From positions 434,001 through 498,000 of the forward strand of contig NZ_LAZS01000008.1 in NCBI RefSeq assembly GCF_002007205.1: a stretch of 64,000 bases of DNA. The letters are read 5' to 3'. This DNA comes from Ensifer adhaerens. GTDB lineage: Bacteria; Pseudomonadota; Alphaproteobacteria; Rhizobiales; Rhizobiaceae. Under the pieces are notes generated by a model that worked only from the letters and a program-made list of their open reading frames with translations, was not told where the DNA came from and ran no database searches. The position numbers were made by a program, and so were the translations under genes. Within the stretch, counting starts at the first letter, position 1, and every line of letters begins with the position of its first letter. Positions 53,457 through 60,773 of this stretch are shown here, in pieces.

Positions 53457-53864
53457 ATGATCAAATCTCTCCTCGCCGCTCTTGCCGTTACTGCAGCCCT
53501 GTGCGGCACCGCCGCTGCCGGCGACGCCGCCAAGGTCACGCTCGTCTATGAGCACGAATTGCCGAACGTTCCGGGCAAGAGCATCAAGGGTGTGCTGGTG
53601 GAATACGGCCCCGGCGGCTCGTCCGAGGCGCATACCCATCCGAGCACGGCCTTCATCTATGCCACGGTGCTGGAAGGATCGATCAAGAGCCAGGTCAATG
53701 ACGGCCCGGTGAAAGTCTACAAGGCCGGCGAGAGTTTTTCGGAGATGCCCGGCGACCGTCACGGCGTCAGCGCCAACGGCAGCGATACCGAGCCGGCCAA
53801 GCTGCTGGCGGTCTTCGTCGTCGATACCGCGGAGAAGGAACTGACCTATCCGATGACGAAGTAA
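53457..53864 (+). CDS. Secreted cupin-domain protein
   Basis: The protein has 135 residues with a signal peptide (MIKSLLAALAVTAALCGTAAA) and AAGGAT before the start. The single cupin barrel has a metal-site pattern in GGSSEAHTHPSTAFIYATVLEG (H-x-H...E/Y variation) and PGDRHGVSAN with the last histidine. It would bind a metal ion in the periplasm. It is third in the CMD-SDR-cupin unit, and together they look like a small stress-protection operon. The substrate is unknown. Confidence 0.87.
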   Translation: MIKSLLAALAVTAALCGTAAAGDAAKVTLVYEHELPNVPGKSIKGVLVEYGPGGSSEAHTHPSTAFIYATVLEGSIKSQVNDGPVKVYKAGESFSEMPGDRHGVSANGSDTEPAKLLAVFVVDTAEKELTYPMTK

Positions 53865-53931
53865 ATCGGCATTATTCGCGACGAGGGCCGGCGCCGGAGG
53901 CGAACCGGCCCTCGTCTCCGTGGAGCCATCG

Positions 53932-54942
53932 ATGTTCACTGACCAATTGCCGTTGCCTCTCGTTTTGATCAACCTTCTCGGCGTGACCGGCATCGTTGTC
54001 TGGCACCTGCAGGGCCGCGGCCGCCCGACCGCGAGGCTGATCGTCCAGATCCTGTTCTTTTCGGCGATGACTGCGGTTCTCATTCTCGCAGGCATCATGC
54101 CGCATCGCAGCGACGACGGGCATCTTCAAGGTGCTGCCGCCTTTCTGGCGGCGTCGGCGCGCGTGCTCTGGTGGACACATCTCGCCTGGTCGCTTATCGG
54201 CTTCGTGCGCATTTACATCGTTCTCGAGAAGCGGCCGCAGGAGGCGCGTCTTCTGCAGGATCTCATCGTCGCCGTGGTCTATCTCGGGGTGGCGCTTGCG
54301 GTTCTGGGTTTCGTGTTCAAGGCTCCCATCGGTACGCTTGTCGCCACCTCCGGCGTGGTCGCGATCATCTTCGGCCTGGCGCTTCAGAACACCCTCGGCG
54401 ACGTTTTCTCGGGCATCGCGCTGACGCTGGGCCGGCCCTTTGCCATCGGCGACTGGATCGCGCTTGGCGACGGCACCGAAGGTCGCGTCATCGAGAACAA
54501 CTGGCGCTCGACGTTCCTGCTCACCGGTGCCCACAATGTCATCGTTCTGCCGAACAGCGCGCTCGCCAAGGTGAGCCTCACCAACCTCAGCCGTCCCGAC
54601 GAGACCCATCAGATCGCATTGCCCGTCCGCCTCGCGGCGGATCACCCGCCGGAGCGGGTCGAAGAGGTGCTGCGGGCCGCCTTGCAGGGTTGCGGCCGGA
54701 TCGTGCACGACCCGGAACCGGTGGTCGCCCTCAAGGCCATCGACGCCGTGGCGATCGAAGCTGAACTGCAATTTCGTGTCAGAAGCCCGGCGGAAAGAAC
54801 GCCTGGGCGCAACGAAGTGATCGCCCGCGTGCATGAGCAATGCCGTCAAAGCGGGCTTTCGCTGGCGCCGCCGGCCCAAGCCTATCTCTACACGCCGCCT
54901 GCCGAGCCCGAGCTCAAGCCATCCTCAGCCGGCGCGCTCTAG
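53932..54942 (+). CDS. MscS-type mechanosensitive channel
   Basis: The protein has 336 residues from the ATG at 53932 (GGAG six bases upstream). A GTG at 53920 is the alternative. About four to five membrane helices lie in the first 180 residues. The pore helix and beta domain are marked by IIFGLALQNTLGDVFSGIAL, RPFAIGDWI and LPNSALAKVSLTNLSRP. It belongs to the MscS superfamily outside the classic YggB length. Its last 18 bases overlap the convergent Rrf2 gene. It may ride on the stress operon upstream, since only 67 bp separate them. Confidence 0.9.
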   Translation: MFTDQLPLPLVLINLLGVTGIVVWHLQGRGRPTARLIVQILFFSAMTAVLILAGIMPHRSDDGHLQGAAAFLAASARVLWWTHLAWSLIGFVRIYIVLEKRPQEARLLQDLIVAVVYLGVALAVLGFVFKAPIGTLVATSGVVAIIFGLALQNTLGDVFSGIALTLGRPFAIGDWIALGDGTEGRVIENNWRSTFLLTGAHNVIVLPNSALAKVSLTNLSRPDETHQIALPVRLAADHPPERVEEVLRAALQGCGRIVHDPEPVVALKAIDAVAIEAELQFRVRSPAERTPGRNEVIARVHEQCRQSGLSLAPPAQAYLYTPPAEPELKPSSAGAL

Positions 54943-55413
54943 CACCCATTCGAAACTGCGCTTCCAGAGGTCTGACGGGATCTCCTTCGAGAGGATTTCC
55001 ACCAGGTCGGACAAGCGCACGTTCCGCAACTTGTCGCGCCAGGCTTCATCCGCCTCCCACATGATGCGCGCCACGGCGCAGGGCGTCTCTTCACAGTAAC
55101 CGGGCGCCCGGCAGGGATTGTTGGCCCGGATGTTGGTGCAGACGAAGGTCCGCGACCTGCCTTCGACCGCCTCGACGATCTCAAGGAAGGTCAGTTCCGC
55201 CGGCGCTTTCGCCAGCCGGTAGCCCCCTGATGGACCGAGGGTCGTGTGGACGAGGCCCGCCTGTGACAGGCTCTGCAGCGCCTTCGACAGATACTCTTTC
55301 GGAAGCCCGTGGAATTCCGCCAGCGCCTTGGTCGAAAGGTAGCGGCCCTCGGGCAGGCCGGCGAGAATGGCGCAACAGTGCAGCGCCCATTCGACTTGGC
55401 TCTTAAGGATCAT
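54925..55413 (-). CDS. Rrf2-family regulator with four C-terminal cysteines
   Basis: The protein has 162 residues. The winged helix is EWALHCCAILAGLPEGRYLSTKALAEFHGLPKEYLSKALQSLSQAGLV (landmarks STKALAEFHGLP and LVHTTLGPSGGYRLAK). Four cysteines follow at 92, 101, 107 and 112 (C-x8-C-x5-C-x4-C), suited to an iron-sulfur cluster or redox switch. It differs from RirA/IscR at the N-terminus (MILKSQVEWALH). A GGACA-N5-TATCC box lies 52 bp upstream, and two related boxes precede the CMD operon at 52144, so it probably represses itself and that operon. Its 3' end overlaps the MscS gene on the other strand. Confidence 0.9.
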   Translation of the reverse strand: MILKSQVEWALHCCAILAGLPEGRYLSTKALAEFHGLPKEYLSKALQSLSQAGLVHTTLGPSGGYRLAKAPAELTFLEIVEAVEGRSRTFVCTNIRANNPCRAPGYCEETPCAVARIMWEADEAWRDKLRNVRLSDLVEILSKEIPSDLWKRSFEWVLERAG

Positions 55414-55464
55414 TCGCTCTAACGATCATTTACTCGTCCGGCAGATGCGCCTTGCATCTATTAA

Positions 55465-55479
55465 GGACAAAAAATATCC
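55465..55479. promoter_or_regulatory. GGACA-N5-TATCC box between Rrf2 and M23 genes
   Basis: This is the third member of the box family seen at 52092-52125, here preceded by TTAA and followed by CTAT. It overlaps an AAAAAATA-tccc-TATTTTTT palindrome (55469-55488). It stands between the divergent Rrf2 (55413) and M23 (55548) starts, so it could control both. Confidence 0.6.
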
Positions 55480-55547
55480 CTATTTTTTCCCTGTGTAAAC
55501 AGCGCCAGGTCGGATGACTGCGCGCGTCAAAGGCAACAGGAGAGGAA

Positions 55548-56450
55548 ATGGTCGCTGTCATCGGTTTTCTGCTGGCTCTCAGCATCCTGTTGCCGCTTGC
55601 CTTCATCTGGCGTCTGTGGCGGCTTGATGAACCGACGCGGCTTGGCTGGCTGCTGGCGCTTGCCGAGACCGCCGTGTTGCTGTCCCTGATCGGGCTTCTC
55701 AACCGCTGGGATATTGCCGGGTTCTGGACCCGGGCCGCGCTTGCCGTCCTCGCCGCCGTTGCCACACTCGTCCCGCTGCTGCGGCACAGGCATCGTCCCT
55801 GGCTGTCGCCGGATCGCGGCGTGCTGGCGCGCAGCCTCGTGCCGATGGTGGTCCCCCTTGTCGTCTTCGGCGCGGCGCTCGCCTATGTCGCATGGGGAAT
55901 GGGCGCGCGACACGATCCGCGCGCGCTGTCGTTTCCGCTTTCCGGCGGCCGCTTCGTCGTCGCGCAAGGTGGTGGCATCGGCGTGCTCAACCACCACAGC
56001 GACCACCCGGCGCAGCGGCACGCCCTCGACATTACCGCCGTCGGCGATGCTGGCTTCCGTGCATATGGCCTGCTGCCGAAGAATCCCGCCGACTATGCCA
56101 TCTTCGGCAAGACCGTCGTCAGCCCCTGCGCCGGAGAGGTGATCGCGGCGGTCGACGGACTGCCGGACCTTTCACCACCCGAGGTGGACCGGGACAATCC
56201 GGCCGGCAACCACGTGATCATCGCTTGCGATGGCATGCGGGTGGAACTGGCGCACCTACGCCAAGGCAGCGTGACCGCCGCCGTCGGCGCGCGGGTTTCC
56301 GCCGGTGCGCCGATCGGCACGGTCGGCAACTCCGGCAACAGCACCGAGCCGCACCTTCATATCCATGCCGTCGATGCCGGATCAGGAATGGGCGTTCAAC
56401 TGTCCTTCGACGGGCGTATCCCGGGTCGCAACGCGCAGTTCGTCAGGTGA
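55548..56450 (+). CDS. Membrane-anchored M23-family peptidase
   Basis: The protein has 300 residues. Four hydrophobic helices fill the first ~120 residues, and the rest is an M23 (LytM-like) domain. The zinc ligands are recognisable as H/D in ...QRHALDITAVG and the H-x-H motif in PHLHIHAVD. GNHVIIACDGMRVELAHLRQGS and GTVGNSGNSTEPHLH (in parts) are the conserved strands. It would act on peptidoglycan cross-links in the periplasm or be a regulator of other hydrolases. It is divergent from the Rrf2 gene, with the box between. Confidence 0.85.
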   Translation: MVAVIGFLLALSILLPLAFIWRLWRLDEPTRLGWLLALAETAVLLSLIGLLNRWDIAGFWTRAALAVLAAVATLVPLLRHRHRPWLSPDRGVLARSLVPMVVPLVVFGAALAYVAWGMGARHDPRALSFPLSGGRFVVAQGGGIGVLNHHSDHPAQRHALDITAVGDAGFRAYGLLPKNPADYAIFGKTVVSPCAGEVIAAVDGLPDLSPPEVDRDNPAGNHVIIACDGMRVELAHLRQGSVTAAVGARVSAGAPIGTVGNSGNSTEPHLHIHAVDAGSGMGVQLSFDGRIPGRNAQFVR

Positions 56451-56535
56451 GGGCCGGTGCCCGGTTGAGGGGGCGGCGCTTTACACGTGCGCCCTGATTG
56501 GCCAAATATGGGCCGCTTACGGGAGGAGCTCGTTC

Positions 56536-57180
56536 ATGGACATCGCCACCATGGCCGCCTTTGCGGCCGTCACCTTCATCGCTGTCGTCACGCCCGGCCC
56601 GGACGTGATCCTGGCGATGGCCAACGGCTCTCGCTTCGGCATGAAGAAGGCGGTCGCCGGGATGATCGGCGTTCTGCTTTCCGACTTCTTCCTGATCGCT
56701 GCCGTCGCAGCCGGCCTCGGTGCCATCCTCGCCGCTTCGGAATTCTGGTTCTCGGTCGTCAAATATGCGGGCGCCGGCTATCTCGCCTGGCTCGGCTACC
56801 GGATGCTTCGCCCCGGCGAAGCGAAAAGAGCGGACGGACAGGGTTCTGAGAATGCCGACCTCATTCGCACGGAATCCGCGCTCGCGATCTGCCGTCACAG
56901 CATGATCGTGGCCATTACCAACCCGAAGGCCTACCTGTTCTTCTCCGCATTGCTGCCGCAGTTCATCAACCCGGCCACGTCGCAACTGCCGCAGTTCCTG
57001 GCCCTCACGGCCGTGTTCACCGTCGTCGAGTTCGCCGTCATGTTCGGTTACGCCCTTGTCGGCTTCAAGACGACGCAGTTTGCCGCCTCGTCGATGCGGC
57101 GCTGGATGGAAAGAGGCTGCGGCGGGGGCCTGCTGGTCTCGGCCGCTTCGCTCGCGCTGGTGAAACGCGCCAACGGATGA
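56536..57180 (+). CDS. LysE-family amino-acid exporter (RhtB-like)
   Basis: The protein has 214 residues from the ATG at 56536 (GGGAGGAG upstream). It has the family signature FIAVVTPGPDVILAMANGSRFGMKKAV (in parts: VVTPGPDVILAMANG) and six helices, with the conserved NPKAYLFFSALLPQF in helix 4. The family exports Lys, Thr, homoserine lactone or similar small molecules. Substrate is not predictable. It follows the M23 gene by 85 bp and may share its transcript. Confidence 0.92.
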   Translation: MDIATMAAFAAVTFIAVVTPGPDVILAMANGSRFGMKKAVAGMIGVLLSDFFLIAAVAAGLGAILAASEFWFSVVKYAGAGYLAWLGYRMLRPGEAKRADGQGSENADLIRTESALAICRHSMIVAITNPKAYLFFSALLPQFINPATSQLPQFLALTAVFTVVEFAVMFGYALVGFKTTQFAASSMRRWMERGCGGGLLVSAASLALVKRANG

Positions 57181-57214
57181 TGGCCGGTCGTTCGCCTTCG
57201 GGATGCGGGAAGGA

Positions 57215-58489
57215 TCAGGAACCGGCCGGCCGTCGTGCCGGCGTGCCACTTCTAGATGGGCTTAGCGACAGAAGCGTCGTCGCGGTTTCGTCGGGCGCCG
57301 TCGAAGGGCCCGCGACAAACAGCGGCACGCCCGACTGATCTTCCGACCAGACGCTGTTTCTACCGGCGGCCTTTGCTGCATAGAGCGCGGCATCGGCGGC
57401 GGGAATGATCGCATGCACATCCCCATGCCGGTCGGCAAGGGCTATCCCGATGCTGACCGTCGCCGACAGCACACCCTTGGGCGTGCTCAGCCGGCGCGCT
57501 TCGAACGCGGTGCGAATGCTGTCTGCAATGGCGATTGCATCCGGGCGGTCCGCCTGTGGAAGGCAGACCGCGAATTCCTCCCCGCCCATGCGCGCGATCG
57601 TGGCATTGCGGGGGACGGCCTTCGAGACGATCTGCGCAAATTCGACGAGCACCTGGTCACCCACCGTGTGCCCGTAGCGATCGTTGATCGCCTTGAAGTG
57701 ATCGATGTCGAGATAGAGCAGCGCCCCCTTGGCCGGCTGCGTGGCGAGATGGGCCTCCATCTGCGCAAGGAACGAGCGGTGGTTCGGCACGCCCGTCAAC
57801 GCGTCGGTTTCCGAGGCGAGCTTGTAGCGTTGCTGGGTTCGCTCCTTGACCAGCGCGAAGAAGGCGAATCCCCCGGCAAGACTGTGAAAAAACAGCTCGA
57901 AGGTCAGCAGCTGATACCAGAGCGGCTGCGACGTTCCGGCGGCCGTATTGCCGGCGAGCGGCCAAAGCAGGACCAGCGGAATGCGGGCGAGGTAGAGCAG
58001 GCCGTGGGTGGCGAACACGAAGGCGACGATGTAGGAGCTGGGAAGCTTGCGGAAATTCTCCGAGCGGAAGATCTCGAGCGCGATCAATGCCGAATAGGCG
58101 AAGATCAGGACCGAGTAGAGTACGATCCGGCTGGTGACGCTCTCGCGAACATAGTCTGAAAAATAGGTGACGAGGATCCATAAGGCCGGGCCGAAGAGCG
58201 CAGCGGCGATCTTGAGCGGCTGATTGTCAAAGGCGCGCAAGCCGAGCCAGATCATCGCGAGCCCCAGCACAGCGAGCGCGTTGCCAAGCGAGATGGTCAT
58301 GAAGTTGTAGCCGTCGCCGCGCAGCGTCAACAGCACGAAGCCGACCGCGCTGATGGTAAAGGCTAAGGACCACAGAAGCAGCTCAAGGCTTTTGCGCTCC
58401 TGCCGCCAGGCAAGACCGAAGAAAGCGGCGAAGATCACCAATGTCGCGAACGAACTGAGCATGATCGTCGGGGTATGCAGGATGTCCAC
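57215..58489 (-). CDS. Membrane-bound GGDEF diguanylate cyclase
   Basis: The protein has 424 residues from the GTG at 58489, chosen for AGGAG six bases upstream. Longer frames lack a site. Seven hydrophobic helices (MASE-like) fill the first ~230 residues. The GGDEF domain has DALTGVPNHRSF, LYLDIDHFKAINDRYGH (in parts) and the active-site RMGGEEFAVCLP. The usual RxxD inhibitory site just before it reads RNAT, so product inhibition is probably absent. It makes cyclic-di-GMP and is probably a membrane sensor of an unknown cue. Confidence 0.9.
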   Translation of the reverse strand: MDILHTPTIMLSSFATLVIFAAFFGLAWRQERKSLELLLWSLAFTISAVGFVLLTLRGDGYNFMTISLGNALAVLGLAMIWLGLRAFDNQPLKIAAALFGPALWILVTYFSDYVRESVTSRIVLYSVLIFAYSALIALEIFRSENFRKLPSSYIVAFVFATHGLLYLARIPLVLLWPLAGNTAAGTSQPLWYQLLTFELFFHSLAGGFAFFALVKERTQQRYKLASETDALTGVPNHRSFLAQMEAHLATQPAKGALLYLDIDHFKAINDRYGHTVGDQVLVEFAQIVSKAVPRNATIARMGGEEFAVCLPQADRPDAIAIADSIRTAFEARRLSTPKGVLSATVSIGIALADRHGDVHAIIPAADAALYAAKAAGRNSVWSEDQSGVPLFVAGPSTAPDETATTLLSLSPSRSGTPARRPAGS

Positions 58490-58690
58490 CGTCGTCTCCT
58501 GATGTTCGCGCGAAACCATGCCCCACAAGCGTAAAGCTTTCGCAAATGACGGCTCCAGAGGCCGTGCCCAGCATCGGACGATCTGTGCCAAAACGGCGGT
58601 TGCCCCGGCGGGAAAACGGCAGGAAACGGGTTGAATTCGGATGCGCCCTGCACGATTTTGGGAGCAGACGCACAAGCGGAGGCGAGGCCG

Positions 58691-59260
58691 ATGGGTCAGG
58701 CGATGCATCGTTATTTCATCTTTGAGACCGCAGCCGGATTCTGCGGCATCGCCTGGAACGATGTCGGCATCACGCGCTTTCAGCTGCCGACCAGTACATC
58801 GCAGTCAACCGAGCGGCTGTTGCTGCGGCGCCTGCCTTCCGGCGAAGCGTCGGAGCCGACGCCCGAAATCCGGGCGGCGGTGGAAGCCGTGCGGCGTTAC
58901 TTCGAGGGCACGGAGGTCGATTTTTCCGGCTTCGCGGTGGATCTGCAGGGCCAGGATGAATTTTTCCTGCGCATCTATGCGGCCGCGCGGGCGCTGCGCT
59001 GGGGCCAGACCACGACCTATGGCGCGCTCGCCAAGGAACTGGGCGTCGGGCCGGAAGCAGCACGCGATGTTGGCCAGGCCATGGCGAAGAACCCGGTATC
59101 GCTGATCATCCCCTGCCACCGGGTGCTGGCCGCCGGCGGCAAGATCGGCGGGTTTTCAGCGCCGGGCGGTTCGACAACCAAGACGCGCATGCTCGAACTG
59201 GAAGGCGTCCATCTGGAAGAACAACAGGCCAAGCCCGCACAGCAGTCTTTCGGCTTCTGA
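58691..59260 (+). CDS. ogt: Methylated-DNA--protein-cysteine methyltransferase (Ogt/AGT type)
   Basis: The protein has 189 residues from the ATG at 58691 (GGAGG eight bases upstream). The ATG four codons later is possible. The suicide cysteine lies in SLIIPCHRVLAAGGKIGGF (C142 in PCHR). The DNA-binding helix region is TTYGALAKELGVGPEAARDVGQAMAKNP (in parts: TTYGALAKELG and VGQAMAKNP). The protein transfers alkyl groups from O6-alkylguanine to itself. The N-terminal domain starts HRYFIFETAAGFCGIAW. It is divergent from the GGDEF gene and monocistronic. Confidence 0.93.
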   Translation: MGQAMHRYFIFETAAGFCGIAWNDVGITRFQLPTSTSQSTERLLLRRLPSGEASEPTPEIRAAVEAVRRYFEGTEVDFSGFAVDLQGQDEFFLRIYAAARALRWGQTTTYGALAKELGVGPEAARDVGQAMAKNPVSLIIPCHRVLAAGGKIGGFSAPGGSTTKTRMLELEGVHLEEQQAKPAQQSFGF

Positions 59261-59337
59261 GGCGGTTCCAGCGCGGGACGCCTAAAGTCTGTCGCGTGAA
59301 AAAGGGGTCACACGCCAGGCTTCAAGCTCTTGTTTTT

Positions 59338-59386
59338 ATGCATGTCGTTGCCGCAAGATCGCTGCACACTTTTGCGCGACATGCAT
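59338..59386. repeat. Rhizobial-type intergenic palindrome (ATGCATGTCG...CGACATGCAT)
   Basis: ATGCATGTCG (59338-59347) and CGACATGCAT (59377-59386) are exact 10-bp complements around a 29-base interior that includes CGCTGCACACTTTTGCG. It sits between convergent genes and its right arm touches the stop of the MBL gene. From memory, very similar sequences recur in intergenic regions of Rhizobium/Sinorhizobium. I cannot count copies here, and only this one is in the window. Confidence 0.6.
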
Positions 59387-60651
59387 TAGCCTTTGGACCG
59401 TTGCTCGGCCTCGCGTTCGTAGACCGCGAGGAAAGCCTTGCCCATCAGCGACGTCTCGTTCTCGATGCTCTTTCGCAGGACCGCTGCGCGGGTTGCCTGA
59501 ATGGCCCGGTCGTCAGGTGCGGCCGCGCTCGCAAATTCCACGAGTTGCACCGCGAGGCGGAAATTACCAGCCTCCGACAGATGGGCGGCCCGTTTCGCGA
59601 GCCTTTCGGCGCCGCCGGCAAGGGCGGCCAGCTCCGATGCGAGATCGGCAGTCCTCGGCGGCTTGAGATGGGCGGCGTCGCCATCGAACCAGCCGGCGTA
59701 GAAGTGGTAGATGCCGCGCACAAGGAATTCCGGGTCGTCGTACTTGGCCGCCAGATAGGGCTTTGCCAGATATCCGTCCGGCACCTTCACCGCATGCAGA
59801 ACCTCGTCGAGGGTGGCGCCCCTGTTGATGAGTGCGAGCGTTTCACGCACGAAATGTTCGAGCGCCTCTGCCCCGTGGCGCAGCATCTCGGCAACCCGTT
59901 CTTCACCAAAGACGACCGGACCATGACCGGGAATGAGGACCGCCGGAGCGAGCGCTTCCATCCGCCGAAGTGCCGTCGCCCAATCCGCAGCATAACGCTG
60001 CACCTTGCGCGGATTGCCGGCATTCGGAAATACCCAGATGACGAAATCGCCACTCGCAAGGACGCGCCGTTCCGGCAGCCAGACGAAGGTAGCATCGTCG
60101 GTTTCGCCTCTGCCGTGAAAGAGTTCGATCCTCTCGCCGCCCACCGAGAGCGAGAGGGTATCGTCATAAACCACGTCCGGTCGACGCTGACCGATCGGGT
60201 AAATGTAGCCCGGTTTGTTGAACTGCTGGCTCTGCGCGATGCTGTTGTAGCCATGCGAAGCCTCGTACCGCTCCATCCGCCGCGTGACGTTGCGGTGGGC
60301 GACGATCTGCGGGCGCGCAAGTCCGCGCGCATCCGCTTCCCGGTCGATATCGGTGATCCCGCTCGTATGGTCGATATGACCATGCGTGAAGATGACGGTG
60401 TGGATGGGGCTGTCATCCCAGGAGCGTATGACGGCGAGGGTCTGCTTTGCCGTTTCCGGCTTCGCGGTGTCGATCAGGACCAGGCCTTCACGCGTGCGGA
60501 TCGCCGTCACGCTGCCGCAGAAATAGGTCGTGTGGACGGTGATGATATCGTCGGCGACGTGCGTGATGGCGCCATGCGAGACCGCAGCGGTCCATTCTTC
60601 CATCTGAGCCGTGCCGTCCCACAGCCGCTCGAACAACGGATCCTGTCTCAT
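59386..60651 (-). CDS. MBL-fold metallo-hydrolase, alkyl-sulfatase-like
   Basis: The protein has 421 residues. The metallo-beta-lactamase zinc motif is IFTHGHIDHTSG (H-x-H-x-D-H), with further ligands in LFHGRGETDDATFVW and LIPGHGPVVFGEE. After the hydrolase core (~1-260) comes an alkyl-sulfatase dimerisation-type helical region (DEVLHAVKVPDGYLAKPYLAAKYDDPEFLVRGIYHFYAGWFDG, in parts). The architecture is that of SdsA1-like sulfatases but shorter (SdsA1 is ~650) and without the SCP2-like C-terminal domain. There is no signal peptide, so it is cytosolic. A sulfate- or carboxylic-ester substrate is likely but unproven. Confidence 0.85.
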   Translation of the reverse strand: MRQDPLFERLWDGTAQMEEWTAAVSHGAITHVADDIITVHTTYFCGSVTAIRTREGLVLIDTAKPETAKQTLAVIRSWDDSPIHTVIFTHGHIDHTSGITDIDREADARGLARPQIVAHRNVTRRMERYEASHGYNSIAQSQQFNKPGYIYPIGQRRPDVVYDDTLSLSVGGERIELFHGRGETDDATFVWLPERRVLASGDFVIWVFPNAGNPRKVQRYAADWATALRRMEALAPAVLIPGHGPVVFGEERVAEMLRHGAEALEHFVRETLALINRGATLDEVLHAVKVPDGYLAKPYLAAKYDDPEFLVRGIYHFYAGWFDGDAAHLKPPRTADLASELAALAGGAERLAKRAAHLSEAGNFRLAVQLVEFASAAAPDDRAIQATRAAVLRKSIENETSLMGKAFLAVYEREAEQRSKG

Positions 60652-60773
60652 GGGCTCTCCATCCTCGAAGCAATCGCCGTCACCTTTAGCATTGCCGGCC
60701 GTGATTGGAAGCCGGTGCGTATGGTCGCGCGGGCACGCCTTCGGATTTGGGCTCCGTCATTGGAGACGTTCGC

